Of a DNA stretch of 64,000 nucleotides, positions 7,004-16,474 are shown in pieces. The stretch spans positions 372,001 through 436,000 of the forward strand of contig JAFUFK010000016.1 of assembly GCA_017469925.1 (NCBI GenBank), read 5' to 3'. Positions within the stretch are counted from its first letter, which is position 1, and each line of letters begins with the position of its first letter. The translations under genes and the position numbers were made by a program. The stretch comes from Bacteroidaceae bacterium (GTDB lineage Bacteria > Bacteroidota > Bacteroidia > Bacteroidales > Bacteroidaceae). The notes beneath the pieces were generated by a model. That model worked only from the letters and a program-made list of their open reading frames with translations. It was not told the DNA's origin and searched no databases.

Positions 7004-10000
7004 ATGAGAAACCTTACAAACCTCTATCCCGTATCTAAAACTCTTCGCTTCGAACTCCAGCCCATTGGAAAAACAAAGGAGAACATAGAAAAGAATGGTA
7101 TACTTCAGCGCGATGAGAAGCGTGCCGAGGACTATCAGAAAGTAAAGAACCTCATCGACGAGTATCATAAGCAGTTCATCAAAGATCGTTTATGGACCTT
7201 TGAATTACCCTTGGAGATACTCGAAGAATATAAGGAATTATATGAAACGCCCAAACGCGATGAAGCCGCTTTTACAGAAGTCAAGGACAACCTGAGAGCG
7301 TTAATTGCCAGTCAGCTGAAAGCAAAGGGCAGTATCTACGATAGGATTTTCAAAAAAGAACTTATACGCGAAGACCTCATTGAATTTCTTGACAATGAAG
7401 AAGACAAAGAGATAGTAAGGCAATTTGCCGACTTCACCACCTATTTTTCTGGTTTCCATAAGAATCGTGAGAACATGTATTCGGCTGAAGAGAAGTCCAC
7501 AGCCATTGCCTATCGCCTCATCCATCAGAACCTGCCCAAGTTCATGGACAACATGAAAGCCTTCGCCCTGATAGCCAAGAGCCCAGTGGCAGAGCATTTC
7601 CCTGACCTCTACTCTGCTTGGGAAGAATGCCTCAATGTGGCGAGCATCGAGGAAATGTTCCGACTCGACTATTTCTCGCAAACCCTAACACAGACAGGAA
7701 TCGAGGTGTATAACTACATCATCGGCAAAAAGATTCTCGAAGACGGCACCGAGATTAAAGGTATAAACGAATACGTAAATCTTTACAACCAGCAACAGAA
7801 AGACAAAAAGGAGCGTCTGCCCTTGTTAGTTCCCCTCTACAAGCAGATTCTCAGCGACCGCGAGAAACTCTCGTGGTTGGCAGAGGAGTTCGACTCCGAT
7901 GAGAAGATGCTTAATGCCATCAACGAACTTTATGCCCATCTCCACGACTTGCTCATGGGCGAAGAAAACGAATCATTGCACTCTATACTTCTACAACTTA
8001 AGGAATACGACCTTTCACAGATAAACATCGCCAACGACCTCTCCCTTACAGCCATTTCCCAACAAATGTTTGGACGGTACGATGTGTTCACAAATGGCAT
8101 GAAAGATATCCTTCGCACAATAACACCGCACAAGAAGAAGGAAACGGAAGAGGACTTTGAGGAACGCATATCCAAGATTCTCAAGATCCAGAAGAGCATC
8201 AGCATTGCCGAGCTCAACAAATTGCCCCAACCTATTAGCGAAGATGGTGGCAAGCCCAAACTTGTTGAGGACTATTTCATGTCGCTTGGAGCCGTTGACG
8301 ATGGCGTAACACAGAAAGCCAATCTCTTTGCACAGATTGAGAATGCCCACACCGATGCTCTTTCCGTCCTTCAGTTGACAGGGACAGGTGATACCCTTTC
8401 GCAGAACAAAACTGCTGTGGCAAAGATAAAGACACTACTCGATGCTTTCAAAGACCTTCAGCATTTCATCAAACCATTGCTCGGAAGTGGCGAGGAAAAT
8501 GAGAAGGACGAACTCTTCTATGGCAGTTTCCAACTGTTCTGGGACGAACTCGATGCCGTCACCCCTCTCTATAATAAGGTACGCAACTGGCTCACCCGTA
8601 AACCATATAGCACGGAGAAAATAAAACTCAATTTCGACAATGCACAGTTGCTGGGCGGTTGGGATGTTAATAAAGAACCCGACTGCACTGGCATTCTTCT
8701 CAGGAAGGATGGTCTATATTACCTTGGCATCATGAACAAGAAGTCCAATCGCATATTCGATGCCAGCGTAACACCTTCCGACGGAGATTGCTACGAAAAG
8801 ATTGACTACAAACTTCTACCTGGCGCTAACAAGATGTTGCCCAAGGTGTTCTTCTCCAAATCACGCATTGATGAATTTGCTCCTTCTGATGCCATCATCA
8901 ATAGTTATAAAAGAGAGACACACAAGAAAGGAGCAAACTTTAGCCTTCGTGATTGCCACCGTCTTATCGACTTCTTCAAGCAATCCATCTCGAAGCATGA
9001 GGATTGGAGTAAGTTTGGTTTCCATTTCTCCGACACTAGTTCCTATGAAGATATCAGTGGATTCTATCGTGAGGTAGAGCAACAAGGCTACATGCTTTCC
9101 TCTCACCCCGTTTCTTCTGCTTATATCCATCAGATGGTCGATGAAGGCAAACTCTTCCTCTTTCGCATATGGAACAAGGACTTCTCGGAATACAGCAAGG
9201 GTACACCTAACCTGCATACCCTCTATTGGAAGATGCTGTTCGACGAACGAAACCTTGCCGATGTGGTGTATAAATTAAACGGACAGGCCGAGGTGTTCTA
9301 TCGCAAAGCCAGCATCAAACCTGAGAATCGCATCATTCATCCTGCCAATCAGGATATCAAGAACAAGAATGCCCTCAATGAGAAGGCGACAAGCCGATTC
9401 GAATATGACATCGTGAAAGACCGTCGTTACACCGTTGACAAGTTCCAGTTCCATGTACCCCTTACTATCAATTTCAAGGCAACAGGTCAGGCCAATGTAA
9501 ATCCCGTTGTCCAAGAGGCCATCCGAAAGGGTGAATTCACTCACATCATCGGCATCGACCGTGGCGAACGCCATTTGCTATACCTCTCTCTAATCGACCT
9601 GAAGGGGCGCATCGTCAAGCAGATGACACTAAACGAGATTGTCAACGAATACAACGGACATAGCCATACTACTGACTACCACGGTCTGTTGGCAGACAGG
9701 GAAGGACAGCGTACCACTGCCCGACGCAGTTGGGACACCATCGAGAACATAAAGGAACTTAAAGAAGGCTATCTCAGCCAGGTTATCCATGTCATTACGA
9801 AGATGATGGTTGAGTACAAGGCCATTGTAGTACTTGAGGACTTGAACATGGGATTCATGCGTGGCAGACAAAAGATTGAGCGTCAGGTGTATGAGAAGTT
9901 CGAAAAAATGCTCATCGAGAAGTTGAACTGCTATATCGACAAACAAGCAGACCCAACAGACGTAGGCGGCCTGTTGCATGCTTTGCAACTAACCAACAAG

Positions 10001-10732
10001 TTTGAGAGTTTCAAGAAACTTGGGAAGCAAAGCGGATGTTTGTTCTACATCCCTGCATGGAACACCAGCAAGATTGACCCTGTCACTGGATTTGTCAACC
10101 TCTTTGATACGCGTTACGAAACACGAGAAAAGTCTCGCCTTTTCTTCTCCCGGTTCGACCGCATTGCCTATAATCAAGATAAGGACTGGTTTGAGTTCTC
10201 ATTTGACTATGACAACTTTACAACCAGGGCGGAAGGCTGTCGTACCCATTGGACACTGTGCACCCAAGGCACACGCATCCGCAATTTCCGAAATCCGCAG
10301 AAGAATAACCAATGGGATGACGAGGAGGTAAACTTGACCGCCCTCTTCAAGCAGCTTTTCGACCTGTACGATATCGACATACACGGCAATCTTATGGAAG
10401 CAATACAGCGACAAACCGAAGCAAAGTTCTATCAAGAACTGATGCACTTGATGAAACTGACGCTGCAGATGCGTAATAGTCGCATCAATTCCGAGGTTGA
10501 CTATCTCCTGTCCCCCGTTGCCGACGAAAAGGGTCGTTTCTTCGATAGCCGAAGTGGAGACTGCGTCCTGCCCGACAATGCCGATGCAAATGGAGCCTAC
10601 AACATTGCACGTAAAGGACTGATGTTGATACAAACGATAAGGGAAACACCCGATGGGGAAAAACCATCCCTCACCATTACCAACCGCGAATGGTTGCGAT
10701 TTGCCCAAGAGAAACCCTATCTTGTTGACTGA
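7004..10732 (+). CDS. cas12a: Cas12a (Cpf1), type V-A CRISPR effector nuclease
   Basis: A 1,242-residue RNA-guided DNA nuclease that also processes its own crRNA. RuvC-I is GIDRGERHLLY (Asp852), RuvC-II is VVLEDLNMGF (Glu945), and RuvC-III is DADANGAYN-like (Asp1194). The Nuc-domain arginine is in LQMRNS (Arg1157). The crRNA-processing residues in the WED domain correspond to His779 (IIHPAN), Lys788 and Lys805 (DIVKDRR), matching H843/K852/K869 of the Francisella enzyme by alignment. Length is normal for the family. The start at 7004 follows the -7 promoter element; an in-frame upstream start at 6938 would lie before the likely transcription start. Base composition is more AT-rich than the flanking host genes. 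It overlaps cas4 by one base. Confidence 0.97.
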   Translation: MRNLTNLYPVSKTLRFELQPIGKTKENIEKNGILQRDEKRAEDYQKVKNLIDEYHKQFIKDRLWTFELPLEILEEYKELYETPKRDEAAFTEVKDNLRALIASQLKAKGSIYDRIFKKELIREDLIEFLDNEEDKEIVRQFADFTTYFSGFHKNRENMYSAEEKSTAIAYRLIHQNLPKFMDNMKAFALIAKSPVAEHFPDLYSAWEECLNVASIEEMFRLDYFSQTLTQTGIEVYNYIIGKKILEDGTEIKGINEYVNLYNQQQKDKKERLPLLVPLYKQILSDREKLSWLAEEFDSDEKMLNAINELYAHLHDLLMGEENESLHSILLQLKEYDLSQINIANDLSLTAISQQMFGRYDVFTNGMKDILRTITPHKKKETEEDFEERISKILKIQKSISIAELNKLPQPISEDGGKPKLVEDYFMSLGAVDDGVTQKANLFAQIENAHTDALSVLQLTGTGDTLSQNKTAVAKIKTLLDAFKDLQHFIKPLLGSGEENEKDELFYGSFQLFWDELDAVTPLYNKVRNWLTRKPYSTEKIKLNFDNAQLLGGWDVNKEPDCTGILLRKDGLYYLGIMNKKSNRIFDASVTPSDGDCYEKIDYKLLPGANKMLPKVFFSKSRIDEFAPSDAIINSYKRETHKKGANFSLRDCHRLIDFFKQSISKHEDWSKFGFHFSDTSSYEDISGFYREVEQQGYMLSSHPVSSAYIHQMVDEGKLFLFRIWNKDFSEYSKGTPNLHTLYWKMLFDERNLADVVYKLNGQAEVFYRKASIKPENRIIHPANQDIKNKNALNEKATSRFEYDIVKDRRYTVDKFQFHVPLTINFKATGQANVNPVVQEAIRKGEFTHIIGIDRGERHLLYLSLIDLKGRIVKQMTLNEIVNEYNGHSHTTDYHGLLADREGQRTTARRSWDTIENIKELKEGYLSQVIHVITKMMVEYKAIVVLEDLNMGFMRGRQKIERQVYEKFEKMLIEKLNCYIDKQADPTDVGGLLHALQLTNKFESFKKLGKQSGCLFYIPAWNTSKIDPVTGFVNLFDTRYETREKSRLFFSRFDRIAYNQDKDWFEFSFDYDNFTTRAEGCRTHWTLCTQGTRIRNFRNPQKNNQWDDEEVNLTALFKQLFDLYDIDIHGNLMEAIQRQTEAKFYQELMHLMKLTLQMRNSRINSEVDYLLSPVADEKGRFFDSRSGDCVLPDNADANGAYNIARKGLMLIQTIRETPDGEKPSLTITNREWLRFAQEKPYLVD

Positions 10733-11298
10733 TGGACGACTATATATCCATCTCAACACTTAACGATTTCATCTTTTGTCCGTACTCCATATACCTACAC
10801 AACGTGTATATGGAGTCGGACGAAACTTTGTATCATGCTACTCCACAAACACAAGGAAGGATAGCCCATGAGGCAACAGACCAAAAACGAAGTAGCAACC
10901 GCACAAGCGACCTACAGGCCTTACCTGTAATTTCTGAAGAATTTGGACTAATGGGGAAGATAGATGTCTATAAAGGGAATGAGAAGAAACTCATAGAGAG
11001 GAAATATCAACTGAAGAACATCTACCAGGGACAAATCTATCAACTATGGGCGCAATATCTATGTATGACGGAAATGGGTTACGATGTTCTGTCACTTGCC
11101 TTCTATGAAACCAGCACAAACAAGATGCATCCCATTCCAATCCCCACAGAAGCAGACATCATTCGTTTCCGCAACTTCATACACGCTTATCGCAACTACG
11201 ACCCTGTGGTTCCCATAACTGTTAATCCCAATAAGTGCAGACATTGTATATATTGTAGCCTTTGCGATAAAACCGAAGAAGAAAATGTTTACCAGTAA
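10732..11298 (+). CDS. cas4: Cas4 nuclease, CRISPR adaptation
   Basis: A 188-residue RecB-family nuclease with a 4Fe-4S cluster, which trims prespacers and helps select PAM-bearing ones. Cys16 (FIFCPYS) and the C-terminal cluster Cys169, Cys172, Cys175 and Cys178 supply the cluster ligands. Catalytic residues appear as His46 (GRIAHE), Asp78 (GKIDVYKG), and Glu89 with Lys91 (LIERKYQ). The TGATG junction couples it to cas12a, and its end overlaps cas1 by 14 bases. Confidence 0.93.
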   Translation: MDDYISISTLNDFIFCPYSIYLHNVYMESDETLYHATPQTQGRIAHEATDQKRSSNRTSDLQALPVISEEFGLMGKIDVYKGNEKKLIERKYQLKNIYQGQIYQLWAQYLCMTEMGYDVLSLAFYETSTNKMHPIPIPTEADIIRFRNFIHAYRNYDPVVPITVNPNKCRHCIYCSLCDKTEEENVYQ

Positions 11299-12253
11299 GG
11301 ACATCGAATACCGCAGCATCTACGTCGTCAATTGCATTACAGAAAGAGACCTTCGTGTACAAAGTGGAGAACTCCTGCTCGAAGACTTGCAAGAAGGACG
11401 CGTCCTAACAAAGCTGCCTTTTCAGAAAATACTTGCGTTGCTTGTGATAGGGCATATACGCATAACCACACCTCTCATTGAAAAGTGCAAACAGAACAAT
11501 GTGGCTCTTGTCGTATTAAAGCCCACCCTTCGTCCGGTATTCTATTGGGCAGATTCAGCAGAAGCCAATTTCCTGATACGGAAACGACAATATGAGCATC
11601 CCAAGGAAGACATCACCATTGCGCGTATTCTGGTAGGAAACAAAATTGCCAATCAGCTGAAATTGTTGCAAAACACACGCAAGAGAGATGATTCTACTTT
11701 GTGTGCGATAGAGATGTGCAAAGAGTATCTTGACAAAATTCGTATTGTATCCGAATATGCTGAACTGATGGGCATGGAAGGACTGACGGCCAAAGTCTTT
11801 TTTGCTGTGTATTTCCAAGATTTCGATTGGAACGGGAGACATCCCCGCATAAAATGCGATTTCCTAAATGCCACATTGGACATCGGCTACACCTATCTTT
11901 TTAACTTCATCGAATGTTTCGTTCGCATGTTTGGTTTTGATATTTATGTTGGAGTTTATCATCGGTTGTGGTTTAAACGCAAATCACTTATTTGCGATCT
12001 AATGGAACCATTCCGGTGTATTATAGACAAAACAATTAGAACTTCCATAAACAGGGGGCAGTTCAAAGTCTCGGACTATAAAGTAAGCAAAGGGGAATAT
12101 AGATTAAAACGAGATGAAAGCAAGAAGTATAGTGAGGCGTTCCTCGAAGCACTAGTTCCATATAAGATGGATATCTTCAAGTACATCCAATCATATTATC
12201 GTTGTTTTATGGGCAATAAGAATAGTTCACAATATCCAAGATTTACGATATGA
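11285..12253 (+). CDS. cas1: Cas1 integrase
   Basis: A 322-residue spacer integrase that works with Cas2 to insert new spacers at the leader end. The metal-binding residues appear as Glu165 (MGMEGLTAK), His226 (GVYHRLWF) and Asp238 with nearby Glu241 (CDLMEPFR). Length is typical of type V-A Cas1. It overlaps cas4 upstream and cas2 by four bases downstream (ATGA), so the adaptation genes form one translationally coupled unit. Confidence 0.95.
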   Translation: MFTSKDIEYRSIYVVNCITERDLRVQSGELLLEDLQEGRVLTKLPFQKILALLVIGHIRITTPLIEKCKQNNVALVVLKPTLRPVFYWADSAEANFLIRKRQYEHPKEDITIARILVGNKIANQLKLLQNTRKRDDSTLCAIEMCKEYLDKIRIVSEYAELMGMEGLTAKVFFAVYFQDFDWNGRHPRIKCDFLNATLDIGYTYLFNFIECFVRMFGFDIYVGVYHRLWFKRKSLICDLMEPFRCIIDKTIRTSINRGQFKVSDYKVSKGEYRLKRDESKKYSEAFLEALVPYKMDIFKYIQSYYRCFMGNKNSSQYPRFTI

Positions 12254-12522
12254 TTATAATCAGTTACGACATAAAAAACGATAAACTTAGGACACGGTTC
12301 GCCAAGATGCTGCGTGCTCATGGTGCTATCCGATTGCAATTTTCCGTATATGAAGTTAATAATACACAACGTATTATTGACAACATTCGGATAAATATAC
12401 GTGACAGATATAGCAAACTGTTTACTGGAGCAGATAGCGTAATAATTTTCGATGCTCCAAATGCAAAGGTTGAAAAATTTGGCAACGCCATACATAGGGA
12501 TCAAGACATTGTTTTCTTTTAA
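12250..12522 (+). CDS. cas2: Cas2, structural partner of Cas1
   Basis: A 90-residue ferredoxin-fold protein that bridges two Cas1 dimers during spacer integration. It begins MIIISYDIKNDK with the conserved Asp7 after the first strand, followed by RTRFAKMLRAHGAIRLQFSVYE. Its ATG overlaps the cas1 stop (ATGA). It ends just before the leader. Confidence 0.93.
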   Translation: MIIISYDIKNDKLRTRFAKMLRAHGAIRLQFSVYEVNNTQRIIDNIRINIRDRYSKLFTGADSVIIFDAPNAKVEKFGNAIHRDQDIVFF

Positions 12523-12683
12523 TACAAACCTATGCTTAAACAAATTGATAATAATTTTCAGTCGTCTGAATATCAGAACCTTGTAATTACGCTATAAAAA
12601 GGGTGGGGGAAACGAGCATAAAAAAATAACATTGCAAATACCCGATAATTAAAAGAAAATAAGTACCTTTGTACATAAATAGT
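12523..12683 (+). promoter_or_regulatory. CRISPR leader
   Basis: A 161-base AT-rich stretch without an open frame lies between cas2 and the first repeat, on the same strand as the crRNA. It is expected to hold the pre-crRNA promoter: TACCTTTG (12664-12671) fits TAnnTTTG and is 12 bases before the first repeat. New spacers would enter at its right edge. Confidence 0.65.
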
Positions 12684-13680
12684 GTCTATAAGACGATTCT
12701 AATTTCTACTATTGTAGATGGCTTACCTCCCACGAGGATAATGTCACGTCTATAAGACGATTCTAATTTCTACTATTGTAGATCGTAAAAAGTTTAGAAA
12801 TGTGCTTTTCTCTGTCTATAAGACGATTCTAATTTCTACTATTGTAGATCTTATACCTTCTTTTGACAGTTCCGTAAGTCTATAAGACGATTCTAATTTC
12901 TACTATTGTAGATGCGGTTAGAAAAAAACGCCGTACCTTGTCTATAAGACGATTCTAATTTCTACTATTGTAGATTTGTTTTCTTTTTATCAACCGAAAA
13001 GGCGTCTATAAGACGATTCTAATTTCTACTATTGTAGATCGAAAGCTGAACAAAATAGCAGCCGGGAGTCTATAAGACGATTCTAATTTCTACTATTGTA
13101 GATTGATGAATCCTCAGTACCAGAGCGACGGGTCTATAAGACGATTCTAATTTCTACTATTGTAGATAAAACCGGGCTGCTGCGTTACCACCGATAGTCT
13201 ATAAGACGATTCTAATTTCTACTATTGTAGATAGAAAAATCTAATCCCACGCAGAAATCGGTCTATAAGACGATTCTAATTTCTACTATTGTAGATTCAA
13301 CTTTACCGCGCCTTGTCCTGGCTATGTCTATAAGACGATTCTAATTTCTACTATTGTAGATGCAATAGTCATATAAACACATTCCAAGATGTCTATAAGA
13401 CGATTCTAATTTCTACTATTGTAGATTCATGACGCGTCCACATACGTTCAAGAGTCTATAAGACGATTCTAATTTCTACTATTGTAGATGACTATACATC
13501 GCTTTCCTTTTTAAGAGTCTATAAGACGATTCTAATTTCTACTATTGTAGATAGAAATTAGACGAGATGGACTACCAGATGGTCTATAAGACGATTCTAA
13601 TTTCTACTATTGTAGATCCTATAAGAATGTCAGTTCACGATATAGTCTATAAGACGATTATTGTTTCTACTATTGTAGAT
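12684..13680 (+). CRISPR. type V-A CRISPR array, 16 repeats and 15 spacers
   Basis: The 36-base repeat begins GTCTATAAGACG and ends TCTACTATTGTAGAT, the classic Cas12a crRNA handle hairpin TCTAC-TATT-GTAGA. Repeats start at 12684, 12748, 12814, 12878, 12940, 13004, 13068, 13132, 13197, 13261, 13326, 13391, 13454, 13517, 13582 and 13645. Spacers are 26-30 bases. The first 15 repeats read identically; the last one differs in its middle (GATTATTGTTT instead of GATTCTAATTT), as expected at the end far from the leader. By eye no spacer matches another part of this window. Confidence 0.98.
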
Positions 13681-13754
13681 TTGTTATGATTTCAGACAAA
13701 AAGACTTAATGTGTCTTGACGGGGTGAAGACAAAAAACTGAATTGGTCCAAACT

Positions 13755-13862
13755 ATGAGAGTTTTGAAGGTCAGCCATCTGGAAGAGTTCGGCAGCTACA
13801 CCGAACACGAGCCTTTGTTCACCACCGCCGATAAATTGTTGGAGTACAGAGAAGGGCTCTGA
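13755..13862 (+). other. short open frame after the array, possible gene remnant
   Basis: A 35-codon frame (MRVLKVSHLEEFGSYTEHE...) ends at TGA 13862. It reads like protein, and the frame is open back to about 13729, so it may be the tail of a decayed gene. I do not recognise it. The remaining bases 13681-13938 hold only a terminator. Confidence 0.25.
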
Positions 13863-13877
13863 CGGAGCGATGTGACA

Positions 13878-13909
13878 TGAAAAAGCCACTCCGCGGTGCG
13901 AAGTGGCTT
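13878..13909 (-). terminator. terminator of the AAA/DUF4143 gene
   Basis: AAGCCACT (13883-13890) pairs with AGTGGCTT (13902-13909). On the minus strand it is followed by TTTTT. It lies about 30 bases after the stop of the ATPase gene. Confidence 0.75.
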
Positions 13910-13938
13910 AAGGGGAGAGGTGAGATTCTTCAGTTTGT

Positions 13939-15063
13939 CTATAGCCTAACAAACTCCCAGTAGTTCTCTGGAGTTATAACAGAGAAGGATGCACCTGGAT
14001 AAGCGTCGGCAAAGTCCTGGGGTAAAGCGACCTTTTTAGGGGAACCGCTTTTGAACTCGTATGCGTGAATCTGCCCGTCCTGTTCCTCAATCAAGTCAAT
14101 CTCCCTTTTCGTAGTAGTGCGCCAGAAATAATAGTTTGCATAGTTTCGCTGGTACGAATTGCGTTTAATGCGTTCGCTTATCATTAGGTTCTCCCATAGC
14201 GCACCTTTGTCTGCACGAAGTTCCATCGGGGCAAAGGCGGAAATAACTGCGTTGCGCACGCCATTGTCGTAGAAATACACCTTTTTCCCTTTCTTTATCT
14301 CGTTGCGTAGGTTACGTGAGAATGAGTCGAGACGGAATATGACAAAGCATTTCTCCAGAAGGTTGATGTAATTCTCTATTGTTTCCTTGTCCACTCCAAT
14401 TAAATTGCTCAGTTCGTTGTAAGAAACCTCACTGCCGACTTGCAAAGCCAATGCCCGCACTAGTTTCTGTAATACCTCGGGCTTGCGCACGCCTTTGTAT
14501 GCAAGCAAGTCTCGGTAAAGATAATTGTTTGTCAACTGCATCAACAATCGCTTTGCATCCTCGGGATGCGTCACAACCTCAGGGTAGGAACCATATATGA
14601 GACGTTGCTCAAGCAGACGCTGTTCTTCTCGTTCCGAAGAGTTTCGGCTAAGTTCACCTAATGAGAACGGATAGAGATTGTATTCCAACAGACGCCCTGT
14701 GGCAGGTTCATTTACCTCGTCGGCCAGGTCCAAAGAAGAAGATCCCGTCACGATGACGATAGTATCCAATTTCAAGTCCCCAATTTTCTTCAAGGTAAGT
14801 CCGATGTTGGCCACGCGCTGTGCTTCATCGATAAATACAATCTCGTATGGTGAAAGCATGTTGCGCAGTGCCGTTGAGGATTTATCTTCCAAATCCAACC
14901 GATCGTCGCTGTCATCACAATTGAGCACAAGCGTTCGTTTCTCTCCTTTTGAGAGCAAATCGAACAACGTAGATTTGCCCACTTGTCGTGCCCCTAATAC
15001 CACAATCACCTTCTTGCGGTCGAAGTCTGCCTCTATCTGGTTTTTTATAAATCTCTCTATCAT
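13939..15063 (-). CDS. AAA+ ATPase with DUF4143 domain
   Basis: A 374-residue ATPase of the widespread AAA_14/DUF4143 type. Walker A GARQVGKST is at residues 24-32 and Walker B is IVFIDEAQ, followed by the sensor VTGSSSLDL. The C-terminal DUF4143 part (ALWENLMISERIKR...YFWRTTTKREIDLIEEQDGQIHAYEFKSG) resembles a restriction-endonuclease-like fold with E, D and ExK residues. The start at 15063 fits the usual family N-terminus MIERF. The family's function is not established; defence or mobile-element roles have been suggested. It is transcribed toward the CRISPR array and has repeated AACCGCCAAATT motifs upstream. Confidence 0.85.
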   Translation of the reverse strand: MIERFIKNQIEADFDRKKVIVVLGARQVGKSTLFDLLSKGEKRTLVLNCDDSDDRLDLEDKSSTALRNMLSPYEIVFIDEAQRVANIGLTLKKIGDLKLDTIVIVTGSSSLDLADEVNEPATGRLLEYNLYPFSLGELSRNSSEREEQRLLEQRLIYGSYPEVVTHPEDAKRLLMQLTNNYLYRDLLAYKGVRKPEVLQKLVRALALQVGSEVSYNELSNLIGVDKETIENYINLLEKCFVIFRLDSFSRNLRNEIKKGKKVYFYDNGVRNAVISAFAPMELRADKGALWENLMISERIKRNSYQRNYANYYFWRTTTKREIDLIEEQDGQIHAYEFKSGSPKKVALPQDFADAYPGASFSVITPENYWEFVRL

Positions 15064-15115
15064 AGGCTCCTTAACTATTTTTATGCAGGGGCAAAGATAC
15101 AACTATTTTTTCTGC

Positions 15116-15179
15116 TAACCGCCAAATTCTGCAATTATTTTCGGTTATAACCGCCAAATTCGCTTAAATTCGGCGGTTA
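15116..15179. promoter_or_regulatory. AACCGCCAAATT operator-like repeats
   Basis: TAACCGCCAAATTC occurs at 15116-15129 and 15148-15161, and an inverted copy (ATTCGGCGGTTA) lies at 15168-15179. The last two form a stem-loop. They lie directly upstream of the AAA/DUF4143 gene, so a control role for that gene is inferred. Confidence 0.45.
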
Positions 15180-15252
15180 GATCATTCCGTAGGGATAGTC
15201 CAGTACCTTTAGGCTGAACATGCTCCCCCGATTACAGTCAGTTTCAGAATGT

Positions 15253-16371
15253 TCAGTTCTTCAGTTTGTCGTATGCCTCGTCGCTCACGGGTTCCAGCCA
15301 TTCGTTAGAACTGCCGGGCTGTACCGCGGTGTGGTAGGTGAGGTGCTGCATCCACGAGTCGCGGGCGGCTCCGTGCCAGTGCTTCACGCCCTCGGGCACG
15401 GCGATGGTCACACCGGGGCGCAGTTCCACGGGTTCCTTGCCCCACTCCTGGTACCAGCCGCGACCAGAGACGCAGATGAGCATCTGCACGGCTCCGTGGT
15501 GGATGTGCCAGTTGTTACGGCAACCGGGTTCGAAGGTCACGTTGCAGAGGCCCGTCTTGTCGTTGAGGATTGCCAGATAGCTGTTGCCCGTGAAGTACCG
15601 GGCAAAGGCGGCGTTGGGCTCGCCAATCGGCCAGGGGGAGTTGAGGCTTGAGGTCTGGGGCTTGAGGTCTGGGGAACCGGCTCCAGTTGCAGCAACGGCG
15701 GCTTCACAGCGCAGGGCCTCGGCCTCTAAGCGATGAGCGCGCAGTGCTGCCACGATGCCCTGCAACTGCTGTTCGGTAACGCCCATGTTACGGGCTCCGG
15801 CCACATGGGCCTTCAACTGCGGCTCAACGCCCTCCAGTCCGCTCAGTGCGCTGACGGTCACCAGTTCGCGGTCGGCATGGGTCAGCACGTCGCGGGCGAA
15901 GATGTCGCCGAAGAGATGCGCCTTCAGATAGTAGTCCTCGGCAGGGCAGAAAGCGTAGTTGAAGGGCATGCCCGTCAACTGCGTCTGCACCTCCGTGCCC
16001 AGTTTCAGCGCGTCGTAGTCCTCAGGCAGCGGTGTGCTCTCTTTGCCCTCGGCGGGCGTCTTGCCCTGGGCCGTGCGCTCTGCCACCACCCGTTGCAGCG
16101 TGCCCAGCGCATTAAGTGAACGGGGGAAACCTGTATAGGCATACAGTTGCGAGAGAATTTCCTTCGCCTGGTTGACGGTCAGTCCCGCCTCAAAACCTTC
16201 GTTCAGGGCCACGGCCAGCGACGGTTGGTCGCCCCGTGCCTCGTTGCAGGCAATCGCCGTAACCGCCGCAGCCTGTCGTTCATTAAAAGTCACTTTGTTC
16301 ATATCCTTTGCTTTTGTTGTGGCCACCATGCCACACAGCACGATGCCGATGGTTAATAGTCTTGTCTTCAT
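15253..16371 (-). CDS. exported carboxymuconolactone decarboxylase-cupin fusion protein
   Basis: A 372-residue protein. It has a signal-like N-terminus (MKTRLLTIGIVLCGMVATTKA). Two carboxymuconolactone-decarboxylase-like modules follow (residues about 35-90, and about 140-205 with FARDVLTHADRELVTVSALSG). The C-terminal cupin (residues about 265-350) shows the metal-binding pattern WHIHHGAVQ with a later HWHGAARD. The two folds are joined by a repeat-derived linker (SPDLKPQTSSLNSP). Such fusions are often annotated as CMD/cupin proteins; the substrate is unknown. It lies directly downstream of the aldo/keto reductase and may be co-transcribed with it. Confidence 0.75.
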   Translation of the reverse strand: MKTRLLTIGIVLCGMVATTKAKDMNKVTFNERQAAAVTAIACNEARGDQPSLAVALNEGFEAGLTVNQAKEILSQLYAYTGFPRSLNALGTLQRVVAERTAQGKTPAEGKESTPLPEDYDALKLGTEVQTQLTGMPFNYAFCPAEDYYLKAHLFGDIFARDVLTHADRELVTVSALSGLEGVEPQLKAHVAGARNMGVTEQQLQGIVAALRAHRLEAEALRCEAAVAATGAGSPDLKPQTSSLNSPWPIGEPNAAFARYFTGNSYLAILNDKTGLCNVTFEPGCRNNWHIHHGAVQMLICVSGRGWYQEWGKEPVELRPGVTIAVPEGVKHWHGAARDSWMQHLTYHTAVQPGSSNEWLEPVSDEAYDKLKN

Positions 16372-16377
16372 ATGTCT

Positions 16378-16474
16378 GCTCTCGCTTAACCGTATGTTTG
16401 ACTTCGTCGAGCATACTCCCGCTCGGCATAGCTGATGCGAGCATCGCTCAGCTCTCGCTTAACCGTATGTTTGA
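16378..16474. repeat. 24-bp direct repeat around the AKR stop
   Basis: GCTCTCGCTTAACCGTATGT plus TTGA occurs at 16378-16401 and again at 16451-16474. The second copy contains the last codons and stop of the aldo/keto reductase. The first copy is a duplicated piece in the intergenic gap. Confidence 0.8.

Noticed and set aside
12684..13680. Spacer matches to the phage-like element or other window sequences
   Set aside because: Reading the 15 spacers against the window by eye gave no convincing match; a computed search is needed to be certain.
13692..13889. A 65-codon minus-strand frame after the CRISPR array
   Set aside because: It overlaps the terminator of the ATPase gene and the plus-strand remnant, and its text is not protein-like.
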